Shown here: positions 25,901-39,509 of the stretch, piece after piece
How positions within the stretch are numbered: position 1 is the stretch's first letter
How the letters are laid out: each line of letters starts with the position of its first letter
DNA from: Cymbidium sinense
Taxonomy: Eukaryota; Streptophyta; Magnoliopsida; Asparagales; Orchidaceae
Direction of reading: 5' to 3'
Length of the DNA stretch: 64,000 bases
NCBI GenBank assembly: GCA_021442155.1
Contig: CM038221.1
Span: 26,317,906 to 26,381,905 of the forward strand
Translations under genes and position numbers: made by a program
Notes under the pieces: model-generated
Database searches by the model: none
The model's input: the letters and a program-made list of their open reading frames with translations, nothing else
Told to the model about the DNA's origin: nothing

Positions 25901-26118
25901 GATTGTTCATTTTATTTTAAAAATGAAATCTTCATCAAAATGAATGTTCATTAAAAAATACATACAATTATGAGAATTGTTAGATGAGGGTGTTTCAAGA
26001 AAATTTTTGAGAAAAATATTTTATTATGTGCATTTTTTTTTTTTTGAAAGGGTGCTTTTTGAAAAGCAAAGATTTTATGAAAGATTTATTTTGTCTTTAT
26101 TATTTTAGAATGAACCTT

Positions 26119-26143
26119 TCCTTATCATAAAAAATGATAAGGA
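26119..26143. other. Perfect hairpin in the element leader
   Basis: A 10-base stem TCCTTATCAT / ATGATAAGGA with a 5-base A loop, about 110 bases from the putative LTR edge on the leader side. This is where packaging or dimerisation structures of retroelement RNA commonly lie; the role is inference. Confidence 0.5.
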
Positions 26144-26190
26144 GGAAGTCTTTAAATGTTTTCTTTTTTATTTAGATCTTTTTATTTTTA

Positions 26191-26210
26191 CCCATTGAGA
26201 ACCCAATGGG
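26191..26210. other. Second hairpin beside the LTR
   Basis: CCCATTG / CAATGGG with a 6-base loop, 42 bases inside the putative LTR edge at 26253. With the hairpin at 26119-26143 it makes a pair in the leader next to the expected primer-binding region. No convincing tRNA-complementary site was recognised. Confidence 0.4.
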
Positions 26211-29200
26211 GGTTTTAAGACCAACATGGAGTGAGGTCCTAAAACCTAAAGATGTTGGCTAACTCAACTTAAGAATGAAATAAGCTAAGTGCCAATGAAA
26301 AGAAAGATAGTCTCAAATTCATACCAAAGTACAAACCCACTATCGATACTTGAAGACAATAATCATTTACCAAAGATGGAGAGAGGAACCATCCCCAGCG
26401 GAGTAACCAAAAAAATCTATGGTGAAAATTTTCTATATGGTCCTTCATCTATGGATGAGGAAAGAATATAAAATTCATCTTTTGGGATGCCACATAGATC
26501 CAGAGATGCTTATTCATGTGATCGGTATGATCAAGGAATAGTGTGTACTATCTCTGAGATAGAAGTCACCCCTTTAATGGACCTAATCACCAATAAGGAC
26601 TCCTAAGGACAATGTGTCATATGTACTAAGAGATTCTTCCCTACTTTATATGGAAAAGTAAAGTAGGGTTTATTTTAAACTAAGTTCATTAAGTTCCCTA
26701 CAGGCAAGCCCCATAGTTAATTACATCCAAAGGATGGATCCCTTAGGAATACTCTCATTAAGGTAAATGATCTTGTCTAAAAGATTTCAATAAGGACTAT
26801 CAATCGATTAGTTCATTTTGAAGATCAAAGATTGATTAAAGAGAGGGAGTTATTGAAGATAAAAGGAAGATAAGTAGGAGATGTTCCCATGCTAGGAAAC
26901 CTAGCATCTCAAACTATCTATGATTGGGCTTTATATTTTTGAAATTGATTTAATTTATTTGAGTTGAATTTTCATTAGAAATTTAGGGCTTATGATTCCA
27001 CAACACAAGATTATGGAAATGCCTAAGAGGTGAGGATTTAAGCTTATGGCCCATAAAGGAGAGAAGCAACCTCAGAACCTAAATCTAGGGAGCTTTAGCG
27101 AGGACTGAAATCACAACCTAAATCTAAGGAGAAAAAATGGTATTTGGTTTACCTCCATAAGAGAGGACAAACCACCCAACTATTTGGACTTACAACTGGG
27201 AGTGGCTGCCAACTAACTTCTCCTATGATTTTAAATACATGTAGGCAAGTCTTATATACTTTATGCAAGAATAGCTAGGCTGTTATTTATTTAGAAATAT
27301 ACTAAGTCCTTAAACTCACTCCCTAAAGAGACTAGATCATGTAAGGATATGCTTCAAATGACCTAAATATAAGGTAGTTCAGAATTCATTTTATTTTCAT
27401 TTTTGAACAATTATTTTTGACTCAAGCTAATAGGATTCATATGCCTAATGCACGAGAAATAAAGTTATTGGCCAAAATCAGCAAGAAGGGAAGTGGTGTG
27501 TTTCCTCCATGGCTCTCAAAGGCCAAGCCAAGTTTCTCTGGCAAAGGTGGAAGCCCTCCAATAAAAGAGTGAAATAAGATACATGCATGATATTATAAAA
27601 GAAATACTCATCCAACTAAGGGTTACTAATTCTTTATCTTGATTTTTAACCTAAGCTTTAGGTGAGGTTATGAGTTCTTTATTTTTAGTTTTGAATTGTT
27701 AAGTTTGGTAAAAGATTTATTTTTCCTAAGAGCCTAATCCACATCCAGGCCATACATAAAGTAAGGAAGAAACTAGGAAAAGGATGCCACTTAATGCACA
27801 AGCTAAACAAATCATCAATCAATTTATAAAGTTAATTGCAAAAGAATAAAGGCCATTCAGGTGGGTACCACCGCACAAACCCAAAATAAATTGAGCTCTA
27901 CCCTTATACAACTGGATTACAAATGAATTAAATACAATTAAGCAAGGAATTCATTGTTATGGAGGTCTTAAAGCTTCATTTCTTTCTTTTCTTTCTTTCT
28001 TTTCTTTTCTTCTTCTTCTTTCTTTTGGATGGTTAGAAGGTGGATGATCCAAAGGCTTCACATGGTGCATAAGATAAGATCTTATGACCAATGCTCATCC
28101 TAATCCCCATAACAATCATTCCAAAAATCCTAATTGTAAAATTTACATGAAAAGGAAAAGTAAATCTAGCTAACACCTGCAAAATAAAGGTTAGTTAAAC
28201 AAACCACACAAAATCCAAGCATGTATATTGGACTTATCACCCCACACATGGGTGACTAAGTCCACCTAGCCTATTGAATTATGCTTAGGGGTATAAGCAC
28301 CTTCACAGTAAAAGCATTTATATTTTTATTTATTACAGCACCCCTTAAGCACAATCCCCTGTAGAGGACAATGGTTAAACTAAGATAGCCCTACCATTCA
28401 TTCTATGGACATTCATCCTAACATCCAGTCTAAAACATATATCATAAAATAAAAGCAAGCATCAAACCATGCCCTAACCTAAAGCTAGAGGTGGTGACTA
28501 ATGTATGTGCTTTGGAGGTGTGTGGTATGCTTAAAAGTTAGAATTTTCTAAGTGTGAAGCATGTTCAACTTAGAGGAGAATTTCATTTAAGTGGTTTAAT
28601 TATTTTGGATTGATTTTATTTCTTGTTTTATTAGGTTCATGTGAATCCTACAATTAATTACTAAGTTATAAAGAGAGGGAAAGAGAAGAGAACTTCTCTT
28701 TTCTTCCCTAACCTAAGTAATTTCTAAAGTGGATTCATATTTTAGTTTTTTTTTTTTTTTGTAGTGGATGTTTTGATTAAGTGATTTAATTAATCCTAAC
28801 TTTAGATGAACTCTAAACAAACCCATTCAAAAAGAAAGGCATTTTAAGATTAAGTAAAATGAACCAAATTCAAAACATACATCACTTCATTTCTTTCCCA
28901 ACATGTATAACATGCATATGAATAAATCTAAGCATATCTATACATACAAATGAGAATATTTAACACACTTTATGATGCATGCTAAGTAATTTATTTAAGG
29001 AAATTTGAAGTTTATGATGCATGATTTTCATTAAGTAGAAAAGGGATTCTTATCCAATTTTCACATGCACACATGAAAGTAAGAAAGGCATAAGTACCAT
29101 TGTTAACTGATGTGTACAAGACCTACTTAGGGCTACTTAAAGCCTCACAACCTCGGGGTTGTCCAGACTAATATACCACTTTCCTTAAATACAAACATGT

Positions 29201-32200
29201 GTACAAAAGAAATAAATGGAAAAGAAAGAATGCAAAAATTTGTATTAGTTGATTCATTTTGTTTATGCAATTTATAAGTGCAAGCATAGGTACCCTTCTT
29301 AAGTGATAGCATAGGAATGAATAGGATATGGAATTAGGCAAGTGTTAGGTTCTTTTCAAATGAACCATACATCTTACCAAATCCTATTCAAAACTATACT
29401 AAAAGAAAAGAGAAGGAAAACCTATACTAAGCACATCCTTATATTTTATGCACATGCAAACTTATAATTAAAATATAAGTAATACACTTTCATTTTTGAT
29501 ATTTGATTCATATATTTTGAAAATAATTTGAATTTAATAGTGATAATAGCCACTCATATTCTTACTTTATCCAACACATGCAATTTGACATAAAGTAAAT
29601 ATTTTCATTTTAAATTTAATTTTTGAAAAGCATGGATGCATGAAACCACATGACATACATATTTAACATGTTGGAGAAAGAACTAAAGCAATGAAAGCAT
29701 GTAAACACATTCACTTTAGTTAAATCCTAAAGACAATCTTATGAAATAAGAAAGCTTAAAGTAAATCAAAGTTTATTTAGTATGATTTTTGTTTGATTTA
29801 GAATTTGATTTAATTTTGAAAATATGAGTTGAGTTTGCTGTTCCTAACCCATTCCCACATGTGTTTGACATTTTTTTAATTTTTAGATGATTAGATTCAT
29901 TTTATATTTTTATTAGGTTAAGGTATGAATTAAACATGTTAATTAACCCTTACCTACACCACCTTAGTATAGTTAACCAAGTAATTATGAGCCAATGAGA
30001 TGACATAAGACCTTACAATGAATTTAAACTTACAATGCACTTAGGAAGAAAAAGGCCTAATGCAATTTGGCTCATGATTAATGGTTAATTAAGCTAAAGG
30101 GTTTAACTTAAGTAATTTCAAAACAACCCCTCACACATGTGAGTTGGGTTTTGATTTCCTTAATTGAACTTTAGCTTTTAAAACCCAAGCATCTACCCAA
30201 AGTAGATTAATTAAGTTCTAGAAGCTTTTAGAATTTCCAAAAATTAATTAAGGGGATAATTAATGAATTAACCCTTAATTAAGAGAGGATTAAGGAAAAG
30301 GGGTTTAGGAATAACTTAGGGAAATATTATTCCCTAAGCCTCCTATTCACTGATCAAACCTTAATCAACTTCAAAAGGGATTAAAACACTAATCAAGCCC
30401 TTAATTATCCTTAATTACGGTAATTAGAAATGCATTTGCAATTCTCCCAATTAAGCCATCAAAAATCCCAAGAAAATTATGAAAGTAAGTCATCCCCAAA
30501 ACATACCAAGTTTTGAATTAATCATTAATTAAGAGTAATTAGCAAATTAATATTTCCATTAAAATCCAAAATCAAAGAAAGATATAATTCAAAATTCATT
30601 AAAACTAATTTTAGAATATTCTAGATTGAATTATCTTTCAAAAAAATTTACCTATATTTTTTTTGATTTTATTTAGAGATATGAATTTTAAAGTTTAGAG
30701 GATTAATTAGAATTAATTAAAACCTAATTAAATCCCTTAATCCATTCGATGTGGCACTCGCTTCACTTTCCATGCATTGTGCGCGGAGCTATCACTTAAA
30801 CATCACCGCATATGTGGCCATGGTTTGATTCAATCAAGGATTGAATAGCTAGGAATCACCCCATGTTTTTAAAAGGATAAATCAAATTTTAAAATGTGCA
30901 TTTAATCCCGGTCGTCCATCCAAAATGTGTGGATGGACGGCTGAGATCATCCCTATTCTTCCCTGAGGATTAATGGAGACCGTCCACTATCAAAGGGAAG
31001 ATCCAAGCTTGATCGAGCTCAGATTGGAATGAAAACTTGCACACACCATCTAACCCTAATTACAAACCTATCTAATGGTCAAAATCTCATTCCATAAAAC
31101 TTTTATCACAAAGGACCATCACACCTTAAGTCTAGTGGTTGAAATATGTCATACCTCGCTGGAGGTGATCACTAACACTCGCTTCTCGTGGAGGAGCTTT
31201 GTCTGGTTGAGATGAAGCTGTGGTGAAAGAATTAGCTCCTGAGATTATGTAGATAGCTCTATGGACCAACACCTCCTCCTCTCCTTTTGCGGCTTTGATC
31301 GAATTAGACTTCTCCTTGCCTTTGGAACTTGAGGGAGAGCTTAGGCAAGCTTGATTTGGTCCCCTAAGGGAGTGTGCAGAGGCAATTAAGCTGAATTGTA
31401 GTGTGGAGGAAGTTAGGAATTCTATGGAACTCCCTTTTTTTCAAAGGATGAAAACCAAGAATGGTTGATTTCAATTCCCTCTTAGAAAGCTTAAAATCAC
31501 TCTATGATGGCTCCTCTCACTCTCTAACACTCAATCAATAATGAGCCTCTACAAATTGAAGTGAATTAGGGGGAGTATATCTCCCCCTATGGAAATCGAA
31601 CGGCCAAAGCATGGTTTGCCATTTTGATATAATTGCCAATATTGGGAAGGCTAAGTTGATAGGAGTTGCCACATGGTCAGTTTGAGCAAAGGAGTGGATT
31701 AGTAACCTCCCATGTGCTTCAAATTGAGTGGAGAAGTATTTTGGCTAATGTGTGGGGTTGGTTTTGGCCTTGGGTCCATTTGGGATGACCCAAACCCATT
31801 GGGTTGGGTGCAACACCCTCCATAGGGTTCACTTGACCTATTAGGAAGGTATCAAGTTGATATAAAGAGGGCTTGACCAAATTCCCCATGGATTTTACCA
31901 AAATTTGTTCTATGGCCTAAGGGTATAATGGTCATTTGGCTGATTTTTGAATTTGAATATGTTGGGTATGTTGAGAAAATAGGTTAGGCCAAGTTTCATT
32001 GGAGTTGGAGTTCATTTGATATAGTTTGAATCATGTTGACCCATTTAGGTCAAAATGTGTCAACTTGGGTCAAGTTAACCAAATGTTAAAATTGGGTCAA
32101 ACTAAGGGTTGGGTCAAGTTCATATGACAATTTGAAATGTTTTTGTGACTTTGGTTTGATTCAATTTGGTTTAGTTTTGAGTTTGGCTCATATGACTTCA

Positions 32201-32767
32201 TTTAGGTCAAATGGGTCAAGTTGACCAATTTGACCAATTTGACCCATTTGAGCTAGGTCATGGGTAGGTTTAGGTTTAGTTAGTCATATTAAGTGGATTG
32301 GTATCTTTGTTTCCAATCAATTTTGGTTAAGTTTGAATTTGGCTCAACATGACCCCTTTAGGTCAAGTTGGGTTCAAGGTCATTTGAGCTAGGTTAGGTC
32401 TAATTGGCCAATTGAGGCTTTGGTCAAGTTCAAAAAGTGATTTGGAATGAACTTGACCTATTGGTTTCAATCAATTTGGCTTAGATCAAGTTTTGACATA
32501 TTTTGACTTTTTAGGTCAAGTTGGGTCAACTTAGCTCAACTTGCCAATTGGGCTAGATTAGGCTCAAATGTTGACTTGGTCAAGTTCAAACATAGTTCAT
32601 GAATGAACTTAGATCAATGGTTTCAATCAATTTGGCCTATGGTGGGTTTTGGCTATGTTAAGTTTCATTTTGGCTAAGCATTGACTTTGTCAACCCAGTT
32701 TGGTTTGACCTAATTTGATTGATTGATCATCCCATAATGATTGTTGATCATGATGAGAGGCATAGGT

Positions 32768-32776
32768 GAGTTTGAT
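32768..32776. repeat. 9-bp target-site duplication, left copy
   Basis: GAGTTTGAT directly precedes the MULE terminus GGCTAAA. The same nine bases follow the other terminus at 41473-41481. In the left LTR (near 11870) the corresponding sequence GGTGAGTTTGATTCAATCC is uninterrupted. Nine bases is the standard duplication length of Mutator-like elements. Confidence 0.95.
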
Positions 32777-32900
32777 GGCTAAATTTTTAAACTAAGCACC
32801 TTTAAAAACATAATTAGTGAAATAGACATTAAAAGAAAGTTTAAAACTAGGCACAGTCGCCCGTTTAACGGGAGACTCGCTACAAAATATTTTTTTTAAC
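32777..32900. repeat. MULE terminal inverted repeat, left
   Basis: Matches the complement of 41330-41472. It contains the perfect palindrome CCCGTTTAACGGG at 32860-32872, at the place where the right end has CGCTTTAACGAAGCG. The right end has about 30 extra bases near this point. Confidence 0.88.
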
Positions 32901-32924
32901 CTGTGGACTAGCCGTAATATTTTG

Positions 32925-33770
32925 GCTATATCAGAGTCATTCATTGTCAGAGTTGAGAAAAATTGTATCATTGGAATTGGTACAAAATTCCCCATGACTT
33001 TCATGTTGACCAAAAAAGGCGCTTGTGGCCCCTTGCGTAGCAATTTTCGCCAATGCGAGAAAAATGTGCGGCATAGTTTTAAAAACTGTGACCAATCATG
33101 GTAATTTTACCACACCAGAGTCACCCTTTATCAGAATTGAGTGAGCTTGGTATCATTGGAATCACAATGAAATTCCCCTTGACTTTCATGTTGACCAAAA
33201 AAGGAGAATGTTGCCCCTTGCGTAGCAGTTTTCACCAATGCGCGAAAAATGTGCGGCACAATTTTGCTAGCCGTGGTATTTTGGTTGAACCGAAGTCATT
33301 CATTATCAGAATTGAGTGATCATGGCATCATTGGAATTGGCACAAAATTCCCCATAGCTTTTATGTTGACTAAAAAAGGCGATTGTGGCTCCTTGCATAA
33401 CATATTTCACCAATGCGCGAAAAATCAGTGGTGTAGTTTTGAATAATGACCAGCTGTGGTATTTTGGCCATACCGGAGTCTTCCATTGTTAGAAATTAGC
33501 GAACTTATTACCATTGGAATCAGCATGAAATTCTCCATGACTTTCATGTTGACCAAAAAAGGTGATTGTGGCCTCTTGCATAGCAGATTTCTCCAATGCC
33601 AAAAAAATCGATGAATTTTGAAGCGCGACCCATGATGTCATACCGAGTCATCCATTGTTAGAATTTAGTGATCTTGATATCATTGGAATTGACACAAAAT
33701 TCTCCACGACTTTCATATTGACATAGAGATGCAATTTTGGACCGTTGTACAGTAGTTTTTGTGGATATTT
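32925..33770. repeat. Subterminal tandem repeat, 5 units of about 170-185 bp
   Basis: TTTCATGTTGACCAAAAAAGG and its variants start near 33000, 33185, 33360, 33543 and 33712. Each is preceded by CATTGGAAT...CAAAATTC and, in the first four units, followed by CTTGCGTAGCA and CAATGCG(C/A)GAAAAAT-type words. The fifth unit is the most diverged. Subterminal repeats are common in MULEs and often bind the transposase; that role here is inferred. Frames across the array are not real genes. Confidence 0.85.
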
Positions 33771-34139
33771 GTGGATTCAAAATAGCAATAGTGGATGTAT
33801 TTACTTAGCATGTAAAATTTGATAGTTAAAGACATTAAGAAAAAAATAACATATGTGGAAATCTCATTACAAAGTTTGCAAGTCAAAATATCTACTCAGT
33901 ATGACAAATTCATTGCTGTTATCTACTTCTCCAAAATTTCTAAATTTGATAGTTTAATCACAAGATATCTCCTCGATATTCACGCAAAAAAATGCAAATT
34001 ACTTAATGGAAATATATAAATATGATACAATTTGGATCTTTCAGACATGAAATATATAGCAATACGTTTAATAAATAGTGTACATCAAACTATCAGATGA
34101 TCTACAACTAAAGATGACAACTGAGGACATCTAAAGACG
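33771..34139. other. AT-rich non-coding stretch in the MULE
   Basis: Between the subterminal repeat and the 3' end of the PMD gene. No domain or repeat is recognised. It probably holds the 3' UTR of the PMD gene. Confidence 0.4.
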
Positions 34140-36343
34140 GTGGTGTCTGCGTGGTGGAAGTGTGTCACTCCTTAGAGTATGCTGAGCAGGTGGTCACCAA
34201 GGATGGTCTCGTAAATGGTGTTGTCGATGTTGCTCTTCATCTCCAACCTGATCAGTGGTCTGCTCTGGATTATCAAGGGATGTAACATCAGGTATCACCT
34301 GTGATGGTCCTGGCTGGAAGGGGACAGTGGGGTACACTCTGTGCATATGCTACATTTAAATCGGTGGGTGAGGATACATGGGAGGGCCTGCTGCCTACCA
34401 TGACTAAAATGGATTGAACATGGCTTCTTGATATGAGTATAGAGCTGGTGTGTCAAATGGGTAAATGGTGACCGACATCAGTATACGATGGACGATCAAA
34501 TCATAGTATGTGGCTGAGAAGATGAAGGTGTTGCAAAAGAACTACTGGCTTCATCTATATCCCTATACCTACTATCTGATATGTGCATATTCTTGCATAG
34601 TTCCCTACATAACTCCTCATAAGTGTTAATTGAATGCTAAAAATCAGTGTCTTGGTCTCTCCCAAAATAAGGCTGAAAAATATCTTGTGTGTCCAAGATA
34701 TATTCTCGCTATAGAGGCAAGTATGTAATTCAGTACTCATAACATATAAATATTTGATTAGCATACAATTTTTCAATGCTTACCATCAATCTCTCTCTAG
34801 AAGCTTAAGGATAGTAGGTGGTAAGAGGAATGGTCGAGCCCTCAACATGTACAAGGAATCCTAAGACCGATACCACCTCATGTACCGACTGACAGTCGGG
34901 TCAACAAGAGGTATAACATCATCAACGATAATAATTGTATCATGTCTGGCCTCCTACTATGATATGTAAACCTGGTGATAATCAACCCAATCAACATCAG
35001 CCTTCCTGTGACCATCGACTCGCCAAAATGAAGGATCTATAGGTGCCACGTCAACTCTAGGTGACAGACCAAACTGTCTGAACACACGATCTGGGAGGTA
35101 CCACTCAATTCTTTTCCAGCTAATCAATGGTACTCTAGTGAGACAAGTAGCATGTCTAACCAAGCAGACATCTACTACTCTTGAGTGTACTTGTTGTCCG
35201 TATGGCTCTCATATCACCTACAACATGACAGAAACATTAAATGTCATACATAAGATTGTAGAGGTAAAAATATGAATAAAATGGAAACAAATGTGCTCTT
35301 AGTCATACATGACTCTGTAGTAGCCCATCAAGCTCATCTCTATACAGCTTAACATGGGCAAGTGTCATCTCTCATAGGTAACCCTCATTCCACTTGCAAC
35401 CAACGCTCAGCCCATCCAACTCTGCCAAAAAGGGTACCTGCAATGTGGGTTGCCCAACATGTACATGCTCCCACAACCAAATCTGAAGTAGGTGCAGACA
35501 TCGTGCCATATTGGTCTGCTTTGGCCTTGTGGCCTCATTCAACTCTCGCATAAGATAACACCACTCCAATGGAGTACCAACAAGCTCAAATCATCCAGCG
35601 GTATGATAGAATGTACCGACCATATCAGAAGGAAGCAGCCAATAGTGAACAAAATATAAGCTCTAAGGTGCATTAGAAAGTCAGCATCCAGTAGATCCAA
35701 GTATGAATCCCTATAAAATGTCCATCGCAACCAACATAAATGTAACCAGGTCCGTACATGCATCTACCTCATGCGAAATGTGGATGTAACATGTGGCTAT
35801 ACTGAATCGTGGTATATCACATTGGGCTCTGGATGTCTCCCGATGAGCTCATCACAACAACCAGGCCAAGATAGCCATCATGTTCCCTCCCTAATCACTA
35901 TAGGTCCAATAAGAATCTGCATCTAGAATCATAGCCACATCCTACAGCCAGAATCGTTCTCACCAATCAAAAATGGAAAGTGTTTGTCTATGGTGACCAG
36001 TGCTCAACTAAAGCTGTAAGCAAGTGGTGATCAAGCCTAATATATTGTAGCTGTGAAACGCAGTCTAAGCTAGCATCACGTAGTCCATCCATAAATATGG
36101 GGCAATTCACCGGCCACTCTGAACATCAGTAGGTGTGACGCTGCCTCAAGAACTGTCATCTGCACAATATGAATTGATGATTTATTCAAAATGACATTTA
36201 GGGTATGGTAGCTTTGACAAATAATAAAACTTACATGGACATGTCTCCTGCAATGACACACAATGTTGGGTGTACTATTGGGGGTAGTCCACTGGAGGCT
36301 CTGATCTACGCCAACGTCTGTATACTCCTCCTTCAGATGTCAT
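34140..36343 (-). pseudogene. Plant mobile domain (PMD) gene carried by the MULE
   Basis: PMD proteins are known from plant transposons (Ty3/gypsy and MULE) and from host genes such as the MAIN/MAIL group of Arabidopsis, which act in genome stability and silencing. The Met at 36343 follows a TTTTCAG acceptor and opens the N-terminal RRWRRSEPPVDYP. An intron of about 75 bases (36160-36234, GTAAGT...TGCAG) is clear. Then come LLTALVEHWSP.TNTFHF (near 35970-36030), RAYILFTIGCFLL (35650-35690), and ARCLHLLQIWLWEHVHVG (near 35460-35510). A second intron ends at about 35218, before VVDVCLVRHATC and ISWKRIEWYLPDRVFRQFGL (35070-35130). These are the domain's standard blocks in order. A Pro/Gln/His-rich tail ends near 34140. 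Stops and frame changes make it a recent pseudogene. It lies downstream of the transposase on the same strand. Confidence 0.85.
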
Positions 36344-36919
36344 TTCACCTGTCTAGCAAATAACTTCTGAAAAGTACAAGTCAACACCAAAAATAGAAAC
36401 CATCAGAAGTACAGTGCAACAGTATGGATAGTAAGATAAAACAACAAGAGTAAACATAGTCTAGCTAAGCGCATAAGTAAACTATTCATGCACACAGTAA
36501 CGAGGTCCTACATACACAGGTACAACAAAGACATGTCTACGGAGGCATACAATTGAAAAAAAAAAAAGCCTGTTGATAATGTATAGCTACTACTTACATT
36601 TAGCAATGAAGAAAAACTAACTTCTAGCAACAAACGTGAGTACACACAATCTAGCAACAAACAAAGGTGTAGACAGACACAATAAAATGCAGAAAAAAGT
36701 AGTCACAAGAAAAAAAATAGTCTAGGCATACTACTAAGCATTACCGACCAAGGAAAACACACCCTACACGAGCAACAATGTAGAGTAACTACATAAATAA
36801 TAAACATATATGAGTAACAATAGTACTGAAAAAACTAAAGTGCATACATATACAGTAACAAGAACTAACATCTTCATCACAACATAAGTAGGACAAAATA
36901 ATAGTCTACCGCAACCACA
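36344..36919. other. Spacer between the transposase and PMD genes
   Basis: AT- and AC-rich with no recognised domain. Immediately right of the PMD start a TTTTCAG splice acceptor on the minus strand suggests that part of this is a PMD 5' intron. Whether the two genes share one transcript cannot be told from the sequence. Confidence 0.4.
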
Positions 36920-39509
36920 CTAAGTCCTACATAGACAATTTTGTGGACAAGTAGCTCTGTTATGCCCAACATTTTTGCTTAGTCCACATATTATGTTACT
37001 TCGCTGCACATTCTCATCCATTGTGTTGGTATACCTCGTCCTCGCCCGCCCGATATTTGGTGGTGCTAGTTCAATCAGATGACAACCCGACAAATATGAT
37101 GGCCAGTCAATGCGATCGGAATGACATGGAATTGAGCTTCGTATGTACTCTGGTATAGTTGCAGTGTGTAGTAGTGAGAGACGTACTATGAATGACTCAA
37201 ATGACGTTATCCTAACACATGATGTTATCCTAACACAACAATGACATGCAAACATGGAATGTGAAGTAATTGGGGTTGTCTACATGTACAACTACAACTA
37301 TCTTATTCTTGTAGTTCAACCTTAAATGGCATTGAGGACATAGAAAAAACCTAAAATTCATTTAAATTTTTTCTTGTGGGCTCTGGGCATCTCCTAGCTT
37401 CATGCTCATTCTGTTGCAGCTGTGCCTTGACATGTGGTGAGAATATCAAATCATTCTTCTTGATCAGATCAGAAGCTCTTTCTAGGCATTTGGTAAAAAT
37501 TGATACAAGATTATAATAAATTGATGTAATAAGAGCTTGTATCGGCAAGCCACGTGCCCTCTTCAGCACACCGTTGAAACACTCTGATGCGTTAGTGGTC
37601 AATTTTCCATAATGATATCCGCCATCATTACTCAATGACCACTTCACCACACAAACCGCTTTGATATTCTGATGTCTATAATGTAACGTGAAGTGTGAAT
37701 GTCGATATTACCATCCTTCACGACACACACAAACTTAGCATCAGAAATTCTCATAGTTCTGCATGCCTTCTTGAAATTCTCTCTAAGATGGCGTAAGCAG
37801 TGGCGGTGTTTTGCCCAAGAAAAATATTTGTGGCATCCACGTACTAAGCTTGAATGTTGGTCAAAGATAATGCATAAATCAGGCCAAGTACATATAAGCA
37901 AAATTAAGTCCTATAATATCCTAATAAACCAACCCCATGACTCATTGCACTCGCTTCAACTATTGTAAATGCCAGAGGATACATCCATTATTTGCATCAA
38001 TATCAACTACAGCAAGAAGAGTTCCTCTATACTTTCCAATGTACCAGAGACTCAGACATCTTAAATTGCCAACCGACTATAGATGGCCCAAAATGACCGT
38101 AATATGTGCTAAAATGGCTAGATTCACTTGAATGTGATACACGTGGCATAAGCGTACATACAATAGCCATGAAGTGATCCAAGAACGGAATGACTCTTCC
38201 AACTAGCAAAAAATAGCAGATAGTTTTCTCTGCATCCCAAGCTTTCATATAGGCCACCCTAATGTTAAATTTTAATTCCATGATGAATAATTTCTTTGGG
38301 TTTCAAATCCATCTGGTATCTAATGATAGGTTGGATGTAGTAGCTAATAAACTGTGAGGAGCACTGCCTGTGTCCGTGCTCAATATCGAATGAGAACATG
38401 TGTGTGGGGCTATCATACTAGATATCCTCCAGGCACCACCAAGCCTCTTGCTCGCCCGAGCATGTAGATGCCACATGCATGGCCTACTGGAATGACTGCT
38501 ATGTATGCAAACTATAGTGAACCTCATCTTGTTAGAGTCACATGTTACATCTTCCACATTATTTGTTATGGGCCAATCTTGACCAGTAAATTTAAGGTGC
38601 CTTTCATCATGGAAATACATCCCCTCATTTAAGTCTGTTGGAATGAAATTCTCTTCTAAAAAAAAATAAAATCTGCTGAGAGGTCATCGAAGTTCAGTTG
38701 TTCATCCCATTCTTGTGCTGTCTAGCAAGCCTGAATATAATCATTGTTACTAAACATGTGTTCTTCAGCATTATTTATTTTGTTGGAGTAATCTCATTAT
38801 AAATGATCATTCCCAGAGTTTGGACATTGTTCTTCTCCAATGTCACCTTCACTATCGGTATGTCAACTCGTTAGCTAGGGCTGTTTTTAGCCCTCATCTT
38901 CAATAAGTAAAGGTGCTACATGATCGCCATGATATTCACCCATACTACAGTTGAGGCAATATGATGAACAAGAGATGCGAACATCTCTCCCATCAGTGTT
39001 GCGCATTATAATGCAGTGTATAAGATTAAAATGGAAAAGATTAATTAGATAATGACTTTGAGGTACATACCTACGAAAACCTTCATTGAGGTCGGTTTGA
39101 TATGGTTCCTGTGATAATATAGTGTTGTGGATAGCTTCAATTAGATGAAATTCAACTCCAGTAAAATTAGAAATTCGCTATCATCTGTTTGTTTCAACTC
39201 AATTTTGACATATACAATTACAGGTTGTATACTTGCTGCATTAATGACTAACTCATATACTTTATTGTCATTTAATGGAGTAGTAATGAAACTGGCACTA
39301 ACAAGAAATCTACATATGAGATTAATTTTAAACCGTGTCAAATCAACTTTTGGTGACCTCATGATTTGATTATGTATGCTTGTAAAATTAGCCCATCATC
39401 GAACTTGAAAAGGACGATTTTTTCCACCAGTGTACATAGGGAAGAAATTGTCATTAACACTGAGTTGGCCGCCATAATATAATACTAAACAAACTATGTC
39501 TAAACTCAT
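36920..39509 (-). pseudogene. MULE (MURA-like) transposase
   Basis: This catalyses cut-and-paste movement of the element. The Met at 39509 opens DIVCLVLYYGGQLSVNDNFF, the usual N-terminal region. A one-base shift near 39170 is followed by a GTATGT splice donor near 39075. At 38303-38620 lies the WRKY-GCM1-like DNA-binding domain (VTCDSNKMRF, CMWHLHA, PHTCS). The DDE region follows: YIGKYRGTLL near 38025-38055, CIIFDQHSSLV and HCLRHLRENF near 37780-37890, then NASECFNGVLKRARGLP near 37550-37600. A SWIM-like stretch and DWPSYLSGC precede a zinc knuckle, CGLSKNVGHNRATCP, in which the second Cys is Ser (AGC for TGC). The gene ends at 36920. The first catalytic Asp cannot be read in frame, and stops and frameshifts are present. 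Confidence 0.88.

Noticed and set aside
26211..26252. Primer-binding site next to the 5' LTR
   Set aside because: A TGG-start word (TGGTCTTAAAACC) exists on the minus strand but matches no tRNA 3' end that I can state with confidence.
32922..33446. Several 60-83-residue frames with shared words (KFPMTFMLTKKG)
   Set aside because: The shared words come from the MULE subterminal tandem repeat, not from a gene.
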